A stretch of 64,000 nucleotides of DNA from Prevotella sp902465605. Its GTDB lineage: Bacteria; Bacteroidota; Bacteroidia; Bacteroidales; Bacteroidaceae. The stretch spans positions 1 through 64,000 of the forward strand of contig CABQNT010000011.1 of assembly GCA_902465605.1 (NCBI GenBank). The letters run 5' to 3'. The position numbers and the translations under genes are program-made. Position 1 is the first letter of the stretch; each line of letters begins with the position of its first letter. Positions 62,122 through 64,000 of the stretch are shown here, one piece after another. The notes under the pieces were generated by a model that did no database searches, was not told where the DNA came from, and was given only the letters and a program-made list of their open reading frames with translations.

Positions 62122-64000
62122 TTAAGAGATTGATGCCCAATTGATATTGGCTTTTCTCAGGTCGTTGAGCCTGTTCCAAAGCATGCTATATTCTGTCTTT
62201 TCGCAAAGCGGGTCGGCCTCTATAATCTTCTGTGCTTCGTCACGAGCTCGTTGTATGATTTGTCCATCGCGTGCAATGTCAGCTATTTTGAGGTCGAAGG
62301 CAATGCCACTTTGCTGCGTTCCCTCCAGGTCTCCAGGTCCACGGAGCTTCAAATCGGCCTCTGCAATCTGAAAACCATCGCAGGTTTCGCACATGATGTC
62401 AATGCGTCTGCGGGTTTCTTTTGACAACTTGTGACTGGTTACCAAGATGCAATAACTCTGTTCGGCACCACGTCCCACACGTCCTCTGAGCTGATGTAAC
62501 TGTGAAAGACCAAACCGTTGAGCATCGAGAATCACCATGACCGAGGCGTTTGGCACGTCAACACCCACCTCTATCACCGTCGTGGCCACCAGAATTTGGG
62601 TTTCTCCACGACTGAACTTCTGCATTTCGGCATCCTTTTCTTTCGGCTTCATCTTGCCATGCACCTTGCTGAGTTTAAAGTCTGGGAAGATTGTACATAG
62701 CGATTCGAACCCTGCTTCCAGGTTCTTCAGGTCAATTTTCTCGCTCTCAGTGATCAGCGGAAAGACGATATATACCTGTCTGCCCTGTTGGATTTGCTTC
62801 CGTATGCCTTGATACAAGCTCGTCATCTGATTGTCGTATTGATGAATAGTCTGTATGGGTTTACGCCCAGGAGGCAATTCATCGATGACACTTACGTCCA
62901 GATCGCCATAAATGGTCATAGCCAAGGTGCGCGGAATGGGTGTCGCCGTCATCACGAGGATATGGGGTGGGCGTTCGCTCTTGCCCCACAATTTGGCTCT
63001 TTGTGCCACGCCGAACCTGTGCTGCTCGTCGACTACGGCCATGCCCAAGTGTGAAAATCGCACGTTATCTTCGATAACGGCATGCGTTCCTACCAAGATG
63101 TGAACCTCTCCGGTGAGCAATCCGTGGAACACTTCGTTGCGTTTTTTGCCTTTCACCATGCCCGTGAGCAGTTCCACGCGCACGTCCATTCCATTCAAGA
63201 ACTTCTTGATGGTGGCAAAATGTTGTTCGGCCAGAATCTCCGTTGGGGCCATCATGCACGCCTGATAACCATTATCAATGGCAATGAGCATGGACATCAG
63301 TGCCACCAGCGTCTTGCCCGAACCCACGTCACCCTGCACCAACCGGTTCATTTGTCGGCCAGTGGTCATGTCCTTGCGTATCTCGTGCATCACTCGTTTC
63401 TGTGCGTTTGTCAGTTCAAAAGGCAGGTTGTTCTTGTAAAAATGATGAAACTGTGGTCCCACATGATTGAAAACATAACCCTTGTACTTGCGTTTGCGGT
63501 CGTTGGCATAGCGCAGGATATTGAGCTGAACGTAAAACAATTCTTCAAACTTGAGCCGTAGTTGGGCACGCTGCACGTCATCAAGACTCTTTGGATAATG
63601 AATCTTTGTCATGGCTTCGGCGCGTGAAACAAGATGCAGAGGCCCCGTGATGTATGGAGGAAGTGTTTCGGGCAGGTCGTTCTCGCCGAGCTTATCAACC
63701 AGCGTCTTGGTGAGTTTCTCAATGGCATGCGACTGCAATCCCGACTTTTTCATGCGCTCGGTCGTCATGTAATAGGGCTGCATGCCCATTTCAGACAGCT
63801 GGATGTCGGCAGCTTTGTCGATGTCAGGATGCGCAAACTGATATCTCCCGCCATAGATGGTTGGCCTGCCAAAAACGATGTATTCTTCGTTTACCTTATA
63901 ATTCTTGTAAACATATTGTGTGCCTTGAAACCAAACAAGGTCGGCAATGCCTGTGCCATCACTAAAATGAGCCACCACCCGCTTCTTCCTCGGGCTCATG
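62122..64000 (-). CDS. recG: ATP-dependent DNA helicase RecG (5' end beyond the window)
   Basis: 625 residues are visible; RecG is usually about 700, and the frame is open at the window edge, so the N-terminus is missing. The visible part begins in the wedge/OB domain (VVAHFSDGTGIADLVWFQG) and has Walker A GDVGSGKT (223-230), motif II DEQH (324-327, AVVDEQHRFGVAQRAKLW), TATPIPRTLAMTIYGDLDVSVIDELPPGR and the LRGRVGRGAEQSYCIL motif VI. RecG remodels stalled replication forks and Holliday junctions. Confidence 0.97.
   Translation of the reverse strand, partial: MSPRKKRVVAHFSDGTGIADLVWFQGTQYVYKNYKVNEEYIVFGRPTIYGGRYQFAHPDIDKAADIQLSEMGMQPYYMTTERMKKSGLQSHAIEKLTKTLVDKLGENDLPETLPPYITGPLHLVSRAEAMTKIHYPKSLDDVQRAQLRLKFEELFYVQLNILRYANDRKRKYKGYVFNHVGPQFHHFYKNNLPFELTNAQKRVMHEIRKDMTTGRQMNRLVQGDVGSGKTLVALMSMLIAIDNGYQACMMAPTEILAEQHFATIKKFLNGMDVRVELLTGMVKGKKRNEVFHGLLTGEVHILVGTHAVIEDNVRFSHLGMAVVDEQHRFGVAQRAKLWGKSERPPHILVMTATPIPRTLAMTIYGDLDVSVIDELPPGRKPIQTIHQYDNQMTSLYQGIRKQIQQGRQVYIVFPLITESEKIDLKNLEAGFESLCTIFPDFKLSKVHGKMKPKEKDAEMQKFSRGETQILVATTVIEVGVDVPNASVMVILDAQRFGLSQLHQLRGRVGRGAEQSYCILVTSHKLSKETRRRIDIMCETCDGFQIAEADLKLRGPGDLEGTQQSGIAFDLKIADIARDGQIIQRARDEAQKIIEADPLCEKTEYSMLWNRLNDLRKANINWASIS

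Overview
The window looks like a chromosomal segment of a Prevotella-type member of the Bacteroidetes. The evidence is SusC/SusD pairs, promoter -7 boxes of the Bacteroidetes form TAnnTTTG, A-rich ribosome-binding regions, many lipoproteins with SusD-type lipoboxes, and the type IX secretion genes porU and porV. I found no tRNA, rRNA, insertion sequence or CRISPR array. The species assignment is an inference.

Layout. (1) 226-4230, minus strand: a lipoprotein of the cholesterol-dependent-cytolysin (CDC-like) family followed by a C10 (streptopain/interpain) cysteine protease lipoprotein. (2) 5010-26073: a complete starch/maltodextrin locus. The minus-strand arm encodes SusC, SusD, a SusE/F-type lipoprotein and a secreted alpha-amylase with a type IX sorting tail. 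The plus-strand arm encodes a LacI-family regulator, a small four-helix-bundle protein, an MFS sugar transporter, MalQ with CBM20 modules, SusB (GH97), a type I pullulanase and SusA. (3) 27070-30283: rplM-rpsI-rpsB-tsf. (4) 30453-36576: a FAH-family hydrolase, porU, porV and ispF. (5) 36711-46431: an ECF sigma / FecR / SusC / SusD / GH18 / DUF1735-LamG locus, probably for N-glycans. (6) 46977-55321: a small lipoprotein, nadK, an ABC exporter, a thioredoxin and a MacB/MacA-type efflux operon. (7) 55427-58361: a candidate minus-strand small RNA and two glycosyltransferases. (8) 59015-64000, minus strand: a cytoplasmic alpha-amylase, an M23/LysM peptidase and recG, which is cut by the window edge.

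How the starch genes work together. The secreted amylase cuts starch at the surface and SusC/D/E-F bind and import the oligosaccharides. Periplasmic pullulanase, SusA and SusB debranch and trim them. The MFS carrier takes up the products, and MalQ and the cytoplasmic amylase process them inside. Two near-identical LacI-type operators lie in this locus, one in the susC-lacI divergent gap and one upstream of malQ. Each is centred 65-66 bp upstream of a TAnnTTTG box, at three promoters in total. That geometry suggests one activator-like regulator for the whole regulon.

The most unusual material is intergenic. At least five gaps hold arrays of short words repeated at a fixed spacing of 7, 8, 9, 10 or 11 bp depending on the array. 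In most of them the words face each other in inverted arms around a core. Some are related copies tens of kilobases apart: the GGAGTTA arrays at 26084-26280 and 57184-57584, and the G-rich-hairpin plus CTAG arrays at 35862-36072 and 46783-46961. A second set of gaps carries TATTTGC...GCAAATA hairpins and a 22-bp tandem repeat. I cannot tell without searches whether these families have been described.
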